A stretch of DNA of 50,874 nt. Origin: Chloroflexi bacterium UBA4736. GTDB taxonomy: Bacteria; Chloroflexota; Dormibacteria; Dormibacterales; Dormibacteraceae. The notes under the pieces were generated by a model, which saw only the letters and a program-made list of their open reading frames with translations, did no database searches and was not told the origin of the DNA. Positions within the stretch are counted from its first letter, which is position 1, and each line of letters opens with the position of its first letter. The stretch covers positions 1 to 50,874 of the forward strand of contig DHIW01000087.1 in assembly GCA_002404015.1 (NCBI GenBank), written 5' to 3'. A program made the position numbers and the translations under genes. Of this stretch, positions 1 through 8,109 are shown piece by piece.

Positions 1-4
1 GCTG

Positions 5-634
5 TTACGGTCCACTAGGTCGTGTCGAGGGAGATGTGGTTGCACCGCCGGCGACGCTGATCTGCCAGGGGACCTGGTCGTTGAGCTGGATGACTACCGC
101 ACGTTTCGGCAGCGATTGGCGACCGAAGAGGAACCCATCGAAGCCGTGAGCATCGAACGAGATGCGCACGGAGCCATCGCCGGCGACCACGTTGGGCCGG
201 CCGCCGGACGGGTATTGAAGCGTCGCGGTGTACAGCTGGTCACCGAGCGGTCTCGTCGTCGCGGTCACGGACAGCGTGCCGCCATCGATCTCGCGCGTCC
301 CGGTCATCGCACTGCCGAGCGGGGCTCCGGCAGTGTTCGACGTGGGCCCTGGCTTGGGGCCCGGCCCGGCCGCCACGTACGTGAGGCCGGCCACCAGCAG
401 CAGGATCGCGAGCCCGGCGGCGAACGGCCGCGCGGTTGCCGGCGCCGCGACCGAGCGGAGAAGGAGCTCGCCGCCCAGCAGGATCAGGACCAGCGGCAGG
501 AGTACCCACAGCCGGCCGGCCTGGTTCCAGGTGATCACTCCGAGGTTGGCCAGTAGGAGCACCAGGCCCGCCGCGATCACGACGAACGGCAGCGCGAGGC
601 CGCGGTAGGTGGCGGCCAGTGGACTTTTGTTCAT
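5..634 (-). CDS. LiaF/LiaI-like membrane protein, C-terminus probably truncated
   Basis: 209 aa. Three hydrophobic segments (about residues 14-31, 38-60 and 70-90) form the N-terminal half, as in LiaI/LiaF-type membrane proteins linked to envelope-stress two-component systems. A Ser/Thr/Pro-rich linker leads to a soluble beta-rich domain from about residue 110. In LiaF-like proteins the motif seen here as VPWQISVAGGA is normally followed by repeated beta strands; here the protein stops about a dozen residues later with SPSTRPSGP. A shifted frame reads ISLDTT at that point, closer to the expected continuation, so a frameshift is likely. It lies 128 bp downstream of the response regulator on the same strand, which fits a Lia-like stress module, although LiaR itself is a NarL-type regulator and this neighbour is OmpR-type. 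Family assignment is moderate; ligand unknown. Confidence 0.6.
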   Translation of the reverse strand: MNKSPLAATYRGLALPFVVIAAGLVLLLANLGVITWNQAGRLWVLLPLVLILLGGELLLRSVAAPATARPFAAGLAILLLVAGLTYVAAGPGPKPGPTSNTAGAPLGSAMTGTREIDGGTLSVTATTRPLGDQLYTATLQYPSGGRPNVVAGDGSVRISFDAHGFDGFLFGRQSLPKRAVVIQLNDQVPWQISVAGGATTSPSTRPSGP

Positions 635-762
635 GTGGGTCTGACCCTAGGCCCTGGCTGCCGCGGGACTGTGTCCGAACGGCCTCGACTGCGACGCACT
701 TCGGCGCCCTCGGAGCATGCGAGTTCGTCGACAGGACCGTACCCGCTGCGACGTCGACATGA

Positions 763-1457
763 TCAGTCCACGAACCGGTAGCCGACGCCTCTGACCGTCT
801 CGATCCGATCGCCGAATGCTCCCAGCTTCTGGCGGAGGCGTCGCATGTGGTTGTCGACGGCCCGATCGAAGACCTCGTAGTCGCCGCCCCAGATCCGCTC
901 GATCAGGAACTCGCGGTTGAAGGCCCGACCAGGGTTGCAGGCGAACAGCACCAATAGGTCCCACTCCTTCGGCGTCAGGTCGACCTCGGCGCCGTCCAGC
1001 AGGACGCGCCGCCTCCAGGTCTCGATGCGCAGCGGCCCGTTCACGATCGGGCGCTGGTCGGTCTCCGCTGATCGCTCGGCGGGGAGCTGCGTGTCGAAGT
1101 CAAAACGCCGGAGGATCGCGCGCGTGCGCGCGGGCAGCTCTCGCATCGCGAACGGTTTGACGAGGTAGTCGTCGGCGCCCACCTCCAGGCCCATCACGCG
1201 ATCGACCTCCTCCGAGCGGGCGGTCAGCATGATGATCGGCATCAGGTGCTCGCGCCGGAGCTGCCGGCACACCGCGAGGCCGTCGACGCCGGGCAGCATC
1301 CAGTCCAGGATCACCAGGTTGGGGAGGCGCTCCTCGACCATCTGCAGCGCAGTCGCGCCGTCGAACGCCTGGCGCACCTCGTAGCCGGCGGCGATCAGCT
1401 CCTCGAGGATAACGTGGTTGAGCGCGACCTCATCCTCGACCACCAGGATCGACTCAC
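763..1457 (-). CDS. OmpR/PhoB-family response regulator, start disturbed by a probable frameshift
   Basis: About 230 aa of homology. The receiver domain starts at SILVVEDE and carries the phospho-acceptor Asp in LVILDWMLPG, the conserved Thr in IIMLTAR and the Lys in YLVKPF. A winged-helix DNA-binding domain follows (ELTPKEWDLL-like segment, DNHMRRLRQKLG, ETVRGVGYRFVD at the end). The reading frame has no ATG, GTG or TTG just before the receiver. A GTG at 1455-1457 overlaps the stop of the upstream kinase remnant as GTGA, a typical coupling arrangement, but it is one base out of frame. The simplest reading is a one-base deletion in codons 2-4, or a sequencing error. The coordinate given uses that GTG. 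The longer open frame up to 1911 is the shifted frame of the kinase remnant and unrelated sequence, not extra protein. Confidence 0.72.
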
Positions 1458-1621
1458 GCCGGCGCTCCGGCGGCCGCCTGCAAGACGATCTTGAAGCGGC
1501 TGCCGCCGCCCACGTTGCTGTCGACTTCGATGGTCCCGCCCATCGCGGTGACGAGGTCGCGCACGTTCGCCAGTCCAAGGCCGAAGCCGCCGGAGTCGCG
1601 GGCCCGGGACTCGTCGGTGCG
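1454..1621 (-). pseudogene. C-terminal remnant of a histidine kinase (HATPase G2 box)
   Basis: Read from 1621 downward, the frame gives TDESRARDSGGFGLGLANV, then LVTAMGGTIEVDSNVGGGS and FKIVLQ before TGA. This is the F/G2-box end of a histidine kinase ATPase domain (compare DPSRSRDRGGSGLGLSIAE in the intact kinase at 33.8-35.2 kb). A TGA lies immediately upstream at 1622-1624, just where the preceding FYR-type residues should be, and no other part of a kinase follows. The fragment sits directly upstream of, and overlaps by GTGA, the response regulator, so it is what remains of the cognate sensor. The sensor, HAMP, HisKA and N-box regions are absent. Confidence 0.75.
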
Positions 1622-1689
1622 TCAGTTCCGCCGCGTCTTGACGGAGTCGCATACTCGCGCCACGGACACCCCCCGGCCGCCTCAGCACT

Positions 1690-1939
1690 GAATTCGAGGG
1701 GCGTAGCAGTCGCCGTCCTCAGCCTTGTGGTGGGCGCCGCGGTCGGCGCGGCCATGGCGGTCATGTTCGTGCAGATCCTGGCTCCTCTCTTCACGATTGC
1801 GCCCGCCTCGCTGACAGTGCCGGCCGGCGAGCTCGGGCTGCTCGCGACCCTGGTCCTCGGGGGCATGGGGCTCTCGGTGGTGCTGGCAGCCCGCAGCCTT
1901 CGGCGACTCAATCCGGTCGAGCTCCTCCGAGAGGAGTAG
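1690..1939 (+). pseudogene. C-terminal remnant of an FtsX-type ABC transporter permease
   Basis: About 80 residues containing the last two membrane helices of an FtsX/MacB-type permease: a hydrophobic stretch VVGAAVGAAMAVMFVQIL, a short extracellular loop, a second helix LLATLVLGGMGLSVVLAA, and the typical ending LNPVELLREE before TAG. The rest of the permease and its ATPase partner are missing. Upstream in the same frame the translation is low-complexity antisense of the kinase remnant. The breakpoint lies between about 1622 and 1690, so this fragment and the kinase fragment stand back to back, both without their 5' ends. Confidence 0.68.
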
Positions 1940-2003
1940 CGATCGTGGTAGCGGCGCGTGCTGGCGCCCTCCCGGCCGGGAGTACGCTGTCGCCGGTCGA
2001 GCG

Positions 2004-3044
2004 TTGAAACGAGGTGCTCTGCGGATCCTGCAGGTTGGGATGGGCGGCTGGGGCCGAGACTGGGCCTCCCACGTGATCCCCGAGCTACCGGAGGTAGAGC
2101 TCGTGGGCTGCGTGGACCCCAACCCGGTTGCGCTAAGGCTGCTGAGAGACCAGGTTCCGATCCCGGCCGACCGCTGTTTCGCCTCCGTGGAGGCGGGTCT
2201 CGAGGCTGCCCAGCCGGACGCGGTGCTCGTGACGACTCTCCTCCCCGGCCACGTTCCGGTCGCGCGAGCCGCCCTCGCGGCCGGAAGGCACGTCCTGGTG
2301 GAGAAGCCGTTTGCTCCCAGCCTCGCCGAGGCGCGCCAACTGGTCGGGCTCGCGTCCGAGCGCGGACTCGTGCTCATGGTCAGCCAGAACTACCGCTTCT
2401 TTCCCGCCGTCCGAGAGGTCGCCCGGCTCGTCAAGCAGGCGCTCCTGGGCGAGCTGCACCAGGTCTGGATCGACTTCTCCCGCCCCTCGCCGGTCGGCGC
2501 GAGTGGCCCCAACCCGCACCACGGCTACGACCAGCCGCTGCTCGTCGACATGTCGATCCACCACTTCGACCTCCTGCGAATGATCCTCGGGAGGGAGCCG
2601 GTCCGGGTCTCCTGTGAGGCGTGGAATCCCCCCTGGAGCGGCTTCAGCGGGCCGTCCGCCGCGGCCGCTTCAATCGTGTTCGAAGGCGGCCCGGTTGTCA
2701 GCTACCGTGCGAGCTGGATCGGCGCCGGGCCACCTACACCGTGGGCCGGCAAGTGGCGGATGGACTTCCAGCGCGGCGAGGTGCTGTGGACCAGCCGCGG
2801 AGACGACAACAGCCTGGCCGACCAGGTGATGGTTCGGCGGCGGGGGGGCGAGCCGAAGCCGGTAGCCCTCAAAGTCATGCGGCGCACAGATCGCTGTGGC
2901 AGTCTCGCTGAGTTCGTCGGCGCGCTGCGCGAGAACCGCGAGCCGGAAAGCTCAGGACGCGACAACCTGGGCAGCCTGGCCCTGGTGGCAGCGGCGGTGG
3001 AGTCGGCTACCCGACGGGAGACCGTGAAGTTGCCGCGCGACTGA
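2004..3044 (+). CDS. Gfo/Idh/MocA-family NAD(P)-dependent oxidoreductase
   Basis: 346 aa with a TTG start; no in-frame ATG gives the complete nucleotide-binding fold. The N-terminal Rossmann fold shows the glycine-rich VGMGGWG near residue 13, a strand and loop CVDPNPVAL, and the family motif EKPFAPS with the conserved Lys near residue 100. The C-terminal part is the alpha/beta substrate domain (NYRFFPAVREV, and MSIHHFDLLRMIL, a His-containing motif typical of the family). Members oxidise or reduce sugars, inositols and related polyols in the cytoplasm. The substrate cannot be told from sequence. It stands alone between the FtsX remnant and a convergent exporter, so context gives no pathway. 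Confidence 0.85.
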   Translation: MKRGALRILQVGMGGWGRDWASHVIPELPEVELVGCVDPNPVALRLLRDQVPIPADRCFASVEAGLEAAQPDAVLVTTLLPGHVPVARAALAAGRHVLVEKPFAPSLAEARQLVGLASERGLVLMVSQNYRFFPAVREVARLVKQALLGELHQVWIDFSRPSPVGASGPNPHHGYDQPLLVDMSIHHFDLLRMILGREPVRVSCEAWNPPWSGFSGPSAAAASIVFEGGPVVSYRASWIGAGPPTPWAGKWRMDFQRGEVLWTSRGDDNSLADQVMVRRRGGEPKPVALKVMRRTDRCGSLAEFVGALRENREPESSGRDNLGSLALVAAAVESATRRETVKLPRD

Positions 3045-3053
3045 CCAGGCCGT

Positions 3054-4664
3054 CTACCCGGTCGCGGCCCTGCGGTCTTCATCGTCGTCCGCCGGAATCT
3101 CTGCAAAGGCCGGCTGTGACTGTCTCCTGATCGGCACCTCGCGCATGAAGAAGGTCGCGACCAGGGCGACGACCATGATCGCCGACGCGTACAGGAAGAG
3201 GTCGTGCAGGGTGTCCGCGAGCGCCACCCGGGTCGCCGCGATGACGTGGTCGAACAGGACCTGCGCCTGGGCCGGCAGTCCGACCCTGGCCGCCGCCAGC
3301 TGGTTGGCGTCGAAAAGCGCCTGCGGGCTCCCCCCGGTCTTGAACTGGAAGGTCGACGGCAGGTGCAGAGCCGCCACCTGGGTGGCGATCGCATCGGGCA
3401 ATCGCTTGGCGAGGATCGAACCGAGGACGGCCGTCCCGACGGTGCCGCCCAGGTTCCGCCAGAACTGGATCTGGCTCGTCGCCACGCCGAGCATCTCGAA
3501 CGGGATCGCGCTCTGGACAGCGACCAGGGTCAAGGGGAACGTGAGGCCCAGCCCGGCGCCGACGATGACGATGTCGCGCGTGACCTCGAGCTGGTTGGTG
3601 TGCACGGTGACCGTGGAGAGCAGCAGCATCCCGCCGATCATCAGCAGGGCGCCCAGCGTCCCGATGAAGCGGTAATACCGGATGCGCGTCATGGCCTGGC
3701 CCGCCAGGGTGCTGAAGACGATCAGCCCGAGCATCATGGGGGTCAGCAGCTGGCCCGAGTTCGTCGCGCTGGCTCCGAGCACGCCCTGGAACACGAGCGG
3801 CACGAAGATGATCGAGCCGAACATGCCGAAGGCGCTGAAGAAGGCGATGATCACGGAGACCGCGAAGACGTTGTTCCGGAACAGCGAGAACGGGACGATC
3901 GGGTGCTCAGAGCGTCGCTCGATGAAGAAGAAGCCGACCAGGAAGACCACCGCGACTGCGAGCAGGCCGACGACGGCTGGATCGGTCCAGGCGTGGTCGC
4001 GAGTGATCGAGAGCGCCACCAGCAGGGGGACGATACCGGCGCTCAGGGCGGCAGAGCCCGCGAAGTCGATGTCGCGCCAGCTCAGCTTGGAGCGGACGTA
4101 GGGCAGGCTGAGCAGCACGATGATGACAGCGGCGATCCCGATCGGGACGTTGACGTAGAAGACCCAGCGCCAGCCCGGCCCGTCCGTCAGGTAGCCGCCG
4201 ACGGTCGGTCCGATGATCGAGGAGAGCCCGAAGACGCCTCCGAAGATGCCCTGGGTGCGCGCCCGCTGCTCGGGCGGGAAGATGTCGGCGATGACCGTGA
4301 ACACGCTCGCGAAGAGCACTCCGCCGAACAGGCCCTGGATGCCTCTGAAGACCACCAGCTCGAACATGTTCTGCGACAGCCCGCAGAGGGCCGAGGCGCC
4401 GACGAAGCCGATCATGCCTAGCAGCAGGAACGGCTTGCGACCGAACATGTCGCCCAATTTGCCGGCGATCGGGACGACGATGGTGGAGGTCACCAGGTAG
4501 GCGGTCGTCACCCACGCGTAGTAGTCCAGGCCCTTGAGCTCGGCGACGATGTGGGGCATCGCGGTACCGACGATCGTCTGGTCCAGAGACGCCAGCAGCA
4601 GGGACAGCATCACGCCGATCGTGGCCAGGAGCTTGGCCCGGCCGGACAGCATCGCAGCGGTCAT
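3054..4664 (-). CDS. DHA2-family MFS drug/proton antiporter (EmrB/QacA type)
   Basis: 536 aa, about 14 hydrophobic segments, the size and topology of DHA2 exporters. Helix 1 carries LASLDQTIVGTAMPHI (motif D1), the helix 2-3 loop has GKLGDMFGRKPF (motif A), and helix 5 has GPTVGGYLTDGPGW (motif C, typical of antiporters). Predicted to export amphipathic or cationic toxic compounds by proton exchange across the cytoplasmic membrane. The ATG at 4662-4664 was chosen because it overlaps the stop codon of the upstream MarR gene as ATGA; the open frame runs further upstream but only through marR antisense-frame sequence. The regulator-exporter pair is expected to be transcribed from the operator-bearing promoter at 5.24 kb. 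The transported compound is not identifiable. Confidence 0.92.
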   Translation of the reverse strand: MTAAMLSGRAKLLATIGVMLSLLLASLDQTIVGTAMPHIVAELKGLDYYAWVTTAYLVTSTIVVPIAGKLGDMFGRKPFLLLGMIGFVGASALCGLSQNMFELVVFRGIQGLFGGVLFASVFTVIADIFPPEQRARTQGIFGGVFGLSSIIGPTVGGYLTDGPGWRWVFYVNVPIGIAAVIIVLLSLPYVRSKLSWRDIDFAGSAALSAGIVPLLVALSITRDHAWTDPAVVGLLAVAVVFLVGFFFIERRSEHPIVPFSLFRNNVFAVSVIIAFFSAFGMFGSIIFVPLVFQGVLGASATNSGQLLTPMMLGLIVFSTLAGQAMTRIRYYRFIGTLGALLMIGGMLLLSTVTVHTNQLEVTRDIVIVGAGLGLTFPLTLVAVQSAIPFEMLGVATSQIQFWRNLGGTVGTAVLGSILAKRLPDAIATQVAALHLPSTFQFKTGGSPQALFDANQLAAARVGLPAQAQVLFDHVIAATRVALADTLHDLFLYASAIMVVALVATFFMREVPIRRQSQPAFAEIPADDDEDRRAATG

Positions 4665-5230
4665 TTGTTCTCCCCCGTACCCAGCGCGTTCATGTTCTCG
4701 ACCAGGCGGAAGCACAGGTGCCGCAGCTGGACGAGCTCCTTCCCCGTCAATCCCTGGGTGATCGGCAGCTGGTGATTGAACGCCTCGTGCCAGATCCCGT
4801 CGATGCGCTCGCGTCCGTCCGCCGTCAGCCGGGCCTGGATCGACCGCCGGTCATCAAGGTCAGGCACCCTCTCCACGAGGCCGTCGCGCTCCAGGGTATC
4901 GATCAGGCCGGTCACGTTGCGAGGACTGACGTTCAGCATCGTCGCCAGGTCGCCCAGCGCGACCCCCGCCTCGGGCTGGTGGCGGAGCCGAAACAGGATC
5001 TGCAGCCTGCCCTCGCTGAGACCGTGCAGCTCCGCCCAGCGCTCCATCAGCAGGTGGAGGTCCTTGGCGGCCCAGCGCAGGGCGCCCAGTGCCTCGACGG
5101 CCGCCAGGCGGTCGCCGGACCCGACGCTGCTCATCATCGACCGCATGGCCGGGTCGAATAGGCAGCGGCTGTCGTCGCGCTCGAACTTGTGGCCGGGAAT
5201 GGCGGGGTGCTGCAATTGAGAGCGGTTCAT
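4661..5230 (-). CDS. MarR-family transcriptional regulator of the adjacent exporter
   Basis: 189 aa from the ATG at 5230; a later Met at 5146 is also possible and gives a more usual MarR length. The winged helix-turn-helix is clear: LSEGRLQILFRL, then MLNVSPRNVTGLIDTLERDGLV (quoted in part: recognition helix SPRNVTGLIDTLE), and the wing RVPDLDDRRSIQARLT. Dimerisation helices flank it. MarR proteins usually repress their own operon until an aromatic or phenolic ligand binds. The downstream overlap ATGA with the DHA2 exporter and a palindrome at 5232-5260, just upstream of the start, support autorepression. If translation starts at 5230, the operator would replace the ribosome-binding region, which favours either a leaderless transcript or the later start. 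Confidence 0.88.
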   Translation of the reverse strand: MNRSQLQHPAIPGHKFERDDSRCLFDPAMRSMMSSVGSGDRLAAVEALGALRWAAKDLHLLMERWAELHGLSEGRLQILFRLRHQPEAGVALGDLATMLNVSPRNVTGLIDTLERDGLVERVPDLDDRRSIQARLTADGRERIDGIWHEAFNHQLPITQGLTGKELVQLRHLCFRLVENMNALGTGENK

Positions 5231-5231
5231 A

Positions 5232-5260
5232 GTGAAGGTGGTAACTATTACACACTTCAC
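5232..5260. promoter_or_regulatory. Probable MarR operator palindrome
   Basis: A 29-bp interrupted palindrome centred on 5246. The outer arms are GTGAAG and CTTCAC, the inner arms GTAA and TTAC, all sharing one centre; 10 of 14 symmetric pairs match. Size, symmetry and position directly upstream of a marR-exporter operon fit a MarR dimer site. Confidence 0.7.
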
Positions 5261-5365
5261 GATCCGGCTGCAACGTCTTAGCCCAGATTCCCCACTTGGC
5301 TGAACAGTGGCGCGCGTGGAGTTGAGAGTGCGGCTCGACTTCCGATCCGAGCGGATCAATGGTGT

Positions 5366-6919
5366 TTGACGGCTGGCCTGTTAACCGCCTGGCTCAACCT
5401 CATCGGCAGCTGGCAGCAGGACCGCTGGTCGGATGGCGGCGCCAAGGGCCAGGTCGCCACGTGGTCCTTCAATGGGGGCGCGAGCTGGGGCCAGACCCCC
5501 CAGCCCTTCACGGAGTGCGCCCAGCCTTTCTACCGCACCAGGGTGCTCCAGTACGAGCGCACCTCAGACCCCTGGCAGTCGATCGGGCCGGATGGCACGG
5601 CCTACGCGGTGAGCCTGCCCCTCGACGGCGACTTCGTCCGCAACGGCCTCGGAACCGCGATCTCCCATGACGGCGGGCGCACCTGGGTAAACCAGCAGGA
5701 CGTCGACCCCCTGCTGGCCCGTACGGATACGCTCAACCCGGCAGACGACAAGCAGTCGGTGACGGCCGATCCCGCCAACGCCGGTTGGGCCTACGTCGTT
5801 TGGGACCGGTTGCTCGACTTCTTCCCGCCCTGCCCCGCGGCGGCGACCCGCCAGGCGGCTCGGACCGCCCACAACGCCCCCACGCAGGCCAAGCGGTCGG
5901 CGCCGGCCGTAGGCGCGCCGGCGGCCACGCCCTGCCCCAACGTTTTCACCGGGCCGGCCTATTTCAGCCGTACCAGCGACGGCGGCCGGACCTGGGAGAC
6001 GCCGCGCCAGATCGTATCGACCGGGCCCAACGAGCAGACGATCGGCAATCAGATCGTGATCGACCGCCACTCCGGCGTCCTGTACGACTTCTTCAACTTC
6101 ATCGACGCGACCGGCAGGGACAACATCGAGATGGTCAGCTCGACCGACATGGGGACGCACCGGAGCGCCCCGAAGTACGTCCAGCGGCTCGCGACGACCG
6201 CCGAGCTGAGGGCCTGCTTCTGCGGGGTCGTGTACCCCGGCGACGAGACCAGGCCGCTGCGGACGGGCGACATCATCCCCGAGCCGGCAATCGATCCCAA
6301 CACCGGCCAGCTCTACGTCATCTGGCAGGATGGCCGCCGAAACGGCTTCCAGAACGACATGCTGCTTGCCTCCACTTCGACCAGAGGCGGGCAGCCCGGC
6401 AGCTGGTCAGCCCCGACCTTCGTGAACCCGCCGAATGACAGGGCCGCCTTCACTCTCGCGATCGCGGTCAACGCCAAGGGACAGGTCGGGGTCACGTACT
6501 ACGATTTCACGCCCCCGCTGACCAGGCCCGACGTGCTCCTCACCGACACGTGGTTCACAGCCACCTCCGGGGTCGGCCTCGACTTCGGTCCGCGCAAGCT
6601 GATCGGCGGTCCGTTCAACATGGAGGCCGCGCCCAACGCCCGTGGTTTCTTCGTGGGCGACTACCAGAACCTGGCGGCGCTCGTCCCAGCCCTTGACAGA
6701 GAGAGCGGCGACCAACAGCAGAACGGGCAGAGCGGCAGCGACGGAGGCGGTGGCGGCGAACCGAGCTCGGACTTCGTCTCCATGTTCGTGATGACCAACT
6801 GCGCCAACACCGGCTGCACCGCCCATGGGACCCTGGACGGAAGTTCGGTCGGCCCTGACTCAACCGATGCCTTCAGCACCAGGAACTCGGCCCCATCCGG
6901 GATTGAGAAGGGAACCTAG
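5366..6919 (+). CDS. BNR/Asp-box repeat (sialidase-fold) protein, N-terminus missing
   Basis: 517 aa. Asp-box motifs SHDGGRTW (near residue 111) and TSDGGRTWETP (near 205) mark a beta-propeller of the sialidase/exo-alpha-sialidase-like superfamily. Such proteins are normally secreted and begin with a signal peptide and a first propeller strand. Here the frame starts abruptly at LNLIGSWQQDRWSDGGA, a conserved early motif, behind a TTG, with no signal peptide. The frame stays open to 5282 but adds no secretion signal. The 5' end is therefore probably lost or rearranged, and the product may not be exported. A Gly/Ser-rich low-complexity stretch lies near residues 447-470. No catalytic sialidase residues could be confirmed, so an enzymatic role is not claimed. 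Confidence 0.68.
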   Translation: MTAGLLTAWLNLIGSWQQDRWSDGGAKGQVATWSFNGGASWGQTPQPFTECAQPFYRTRVLQYERTSDPWQSIGPDGTAYAVSLPLDGDFVRNGLGTAISHDGGRTWVNQQDVDPLLARTDTLNPADDKQSVTADPANAGWAYVVWDRLLDFFPPCPAAATRQAARTAHNAPTQAKRSAPAVGAPAATPCPNVFTGPAYFSRTSDGGRTWETPRQIVSTGPNEQTIGNQIVIDRHSGVLYDFFNFIDATGRDNIEMVSSTDMGTHRSAPKYVQRLATTAELRACFCGVVYPGDETRPLRTGDIIPEPAIDPNTGQLYVIWQDGRRNGFQNDMLLASTSTRGGQPGSWSAPTFVNPPNDRAAFTLAIAVNAKGQVGVTYYDFTPPLTRPDVLLTDTWFTATSGVGLDFGPRKLIGGPFNMEAAPNARGFFVGDYQNLAALVPALDRESGDQQQNGQSGSDGGGGGEPSSDFVSMFVMTNCANTGCTAHGTLDGSSVGPDSTDAFSTRNSAPSGIEKGT

Positions 6920-6950
6920 CCTCCAAAAACCCTCCGCCAAAACGCACGAA

Positions 6951-6980
6951 CCGGGACCTGCAGGGCAGTGCAGGTCCCGG
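6951..6980. terminator. Bidirectional terminator hairpin
   Basis: A perfect 12-bp stem (CCGGGACCTGCA paired with TGCAGGTCCCGG) and a 6-base loop between the convergent BNR-protein and pstS genes. There is no long T-run, as is usual for intrinsic-type hairpins in very GC-rich genomes. Confidence 0.75.
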
Positions 6981-7000
6981 CGAGACAGAGGAGTGAACTG

Positions 7001-8086
7001 CTATTTGAGGATCGGCGCGCCGTTGGCGGTGACGGTCTTCAGGCTCGTTTGGGCGAGGTCCGAGACAGCCTTTGGCAGCGGCGCGTACTGGAGGTCCTTG
7101 CCGTACTGCTGGCCGCCTGTGACGAGCCACTGCATCAGGTAGGTGAGGGCCTTGCCCTTGGCCGCGTCGGCCTGGGTCTTCTTCATGATCGCCCAGGTGA
7201 ATGTGGCGATCGGGTAGCTCGTATCGCCCGGGGCGTCAGTGATGGAGAAGTTGGTCGTGCTGAGTCCGGTGGTGCCGGCTGCGGCGGCAGACCCGCCTGC
7301 CAGTGATGCCTGCACGAACTTGCCGTTCTTGTTCTTGAGGTAGGCCTGCTGCATCCGGGCCTGGACCACGAAGGCCAGCTCGACGTAGCCGATGGCGCCG
7401 TCGGTGGTCTTGACCGCGTTCGCGACCCCGGCGTTGCCGTTGGCGCCGATCCCGGTCGGCCACTGCACCGACTTGCCGACGCCGACCTTCGTCTGCCACT
7501 CGGCGCTCTGCTTCGACAGGTAGTCGGTGAACGCGTAGCTCGTGCCCGACCCCTCCGACCGGTGCGTGACGCTGATCGGCGTGCCCGGCAGCTTCGTCGT
7601 ACCGTTCAGCGCGGCCAGGGCCGGATCGTTCCAGGTCTTGATCTGGCCGAGATAGATCTTGGCCAACGTCGGGCCGTCGAGCTGAAGCTTGTCGATCCCG
7701 GCCAGGTTGTATGCGATCGCCGCTACGCCCAGCGTAGTCGGGAACTCGGCGATCGCGTCCGCGCCACCGGCCGCGGCGACCTCGGCAGCGGTCATCGGCA
7801 CGTCGCTCGCGCCGAAGTCGACGGTGCCCTTCGTGAACTGCTGAATGCCGCCCCCGGATCCGATCGGCTGGTAGTTCACCGCGACCGAGCTGTGCAGCTG
7901 CGAGTACTGGTAGAACGCCTTCGTGTAGAAGGGTTCGGTGAATGTCGAGCCCGCTCCAGCCAGGTTGCCAGAGCCGACATCGACGGATGCTGGAGCCCCG
8001 CTGGGCGAGGAGCCTGAGCCCGCTCCCCCGCAGGCGGTGATGAGCAGCCCAGCCAATAACGCGAGTAATGCTTTCGTTTGGCGCAT
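7001..8086 (-). CDS. pstS: Phosphate ABC transporter substrate-binding lipoprotein PstS
   Basis: 361 aa. A lipoprotein signal peptide ends in the lipobox LITAC, followed by a Gly/Ser-rich linker. Phosphate-binding loops are visible: AGSTFTEPFY, GSGGGIQQFTKGTVDFGASD, HRSEGSGTSYAFTDYL and TDGAIGYVEL. PstS captures inorganic phosphate outside the membrane and delivers it to PstCAB. None of pstC, pstA, pstB or phoU is in the window, so this copy is separated from its permease or belongs to a multi-copy pstS set. A three-repeat Pho box lies about 25-50 bp upstream of the ATG, indicating induction by phosphate starvation. Confidence 0.94.
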   Translation of the reverse strand: MRQTKALLALLAGLLITACGGAGSGSSPSGAPASVDVGSGNLAGAGSTFTEPFYTKAFYQYSQLHSSVAVNYQPIGSGGGIQQFTKGTVDFGASDVPMTAAEVAAAGGADAIAEFPTTLGVAAIAYNLAGIDKLQLDGPTLAKIYLGQIKTWNDPALAALNGTTKLPGTPISVTHRSEGSGTSYAFTDYLSKQSAEWQTKVGVGKSVQWPTGIGANGNAGVANAVKTTDGAIGYVELAFVVQARMQQAYLKNKNGKFVQASLAGGSAAAAGTTGLSTTNFSITDAPGDTSYPIATFTWAIMKKTQADAAKGKALTYLMQWLVTGGQQYGKDLQYAPLPKAVSDLAQTSLKTVTANGAPILK

Positions 8087-8109
8087 ACAAAGATCGTGCC
8101 CGGAGGGAC

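Noticed and set aside
3204..4421. 405-codon plus-strand open frame
   Set aside because: It is the antisense of the DHA2 exporter; its Glu/Arg/Asp-rich translation is the usual product of reading a GC-rich gene backwards.
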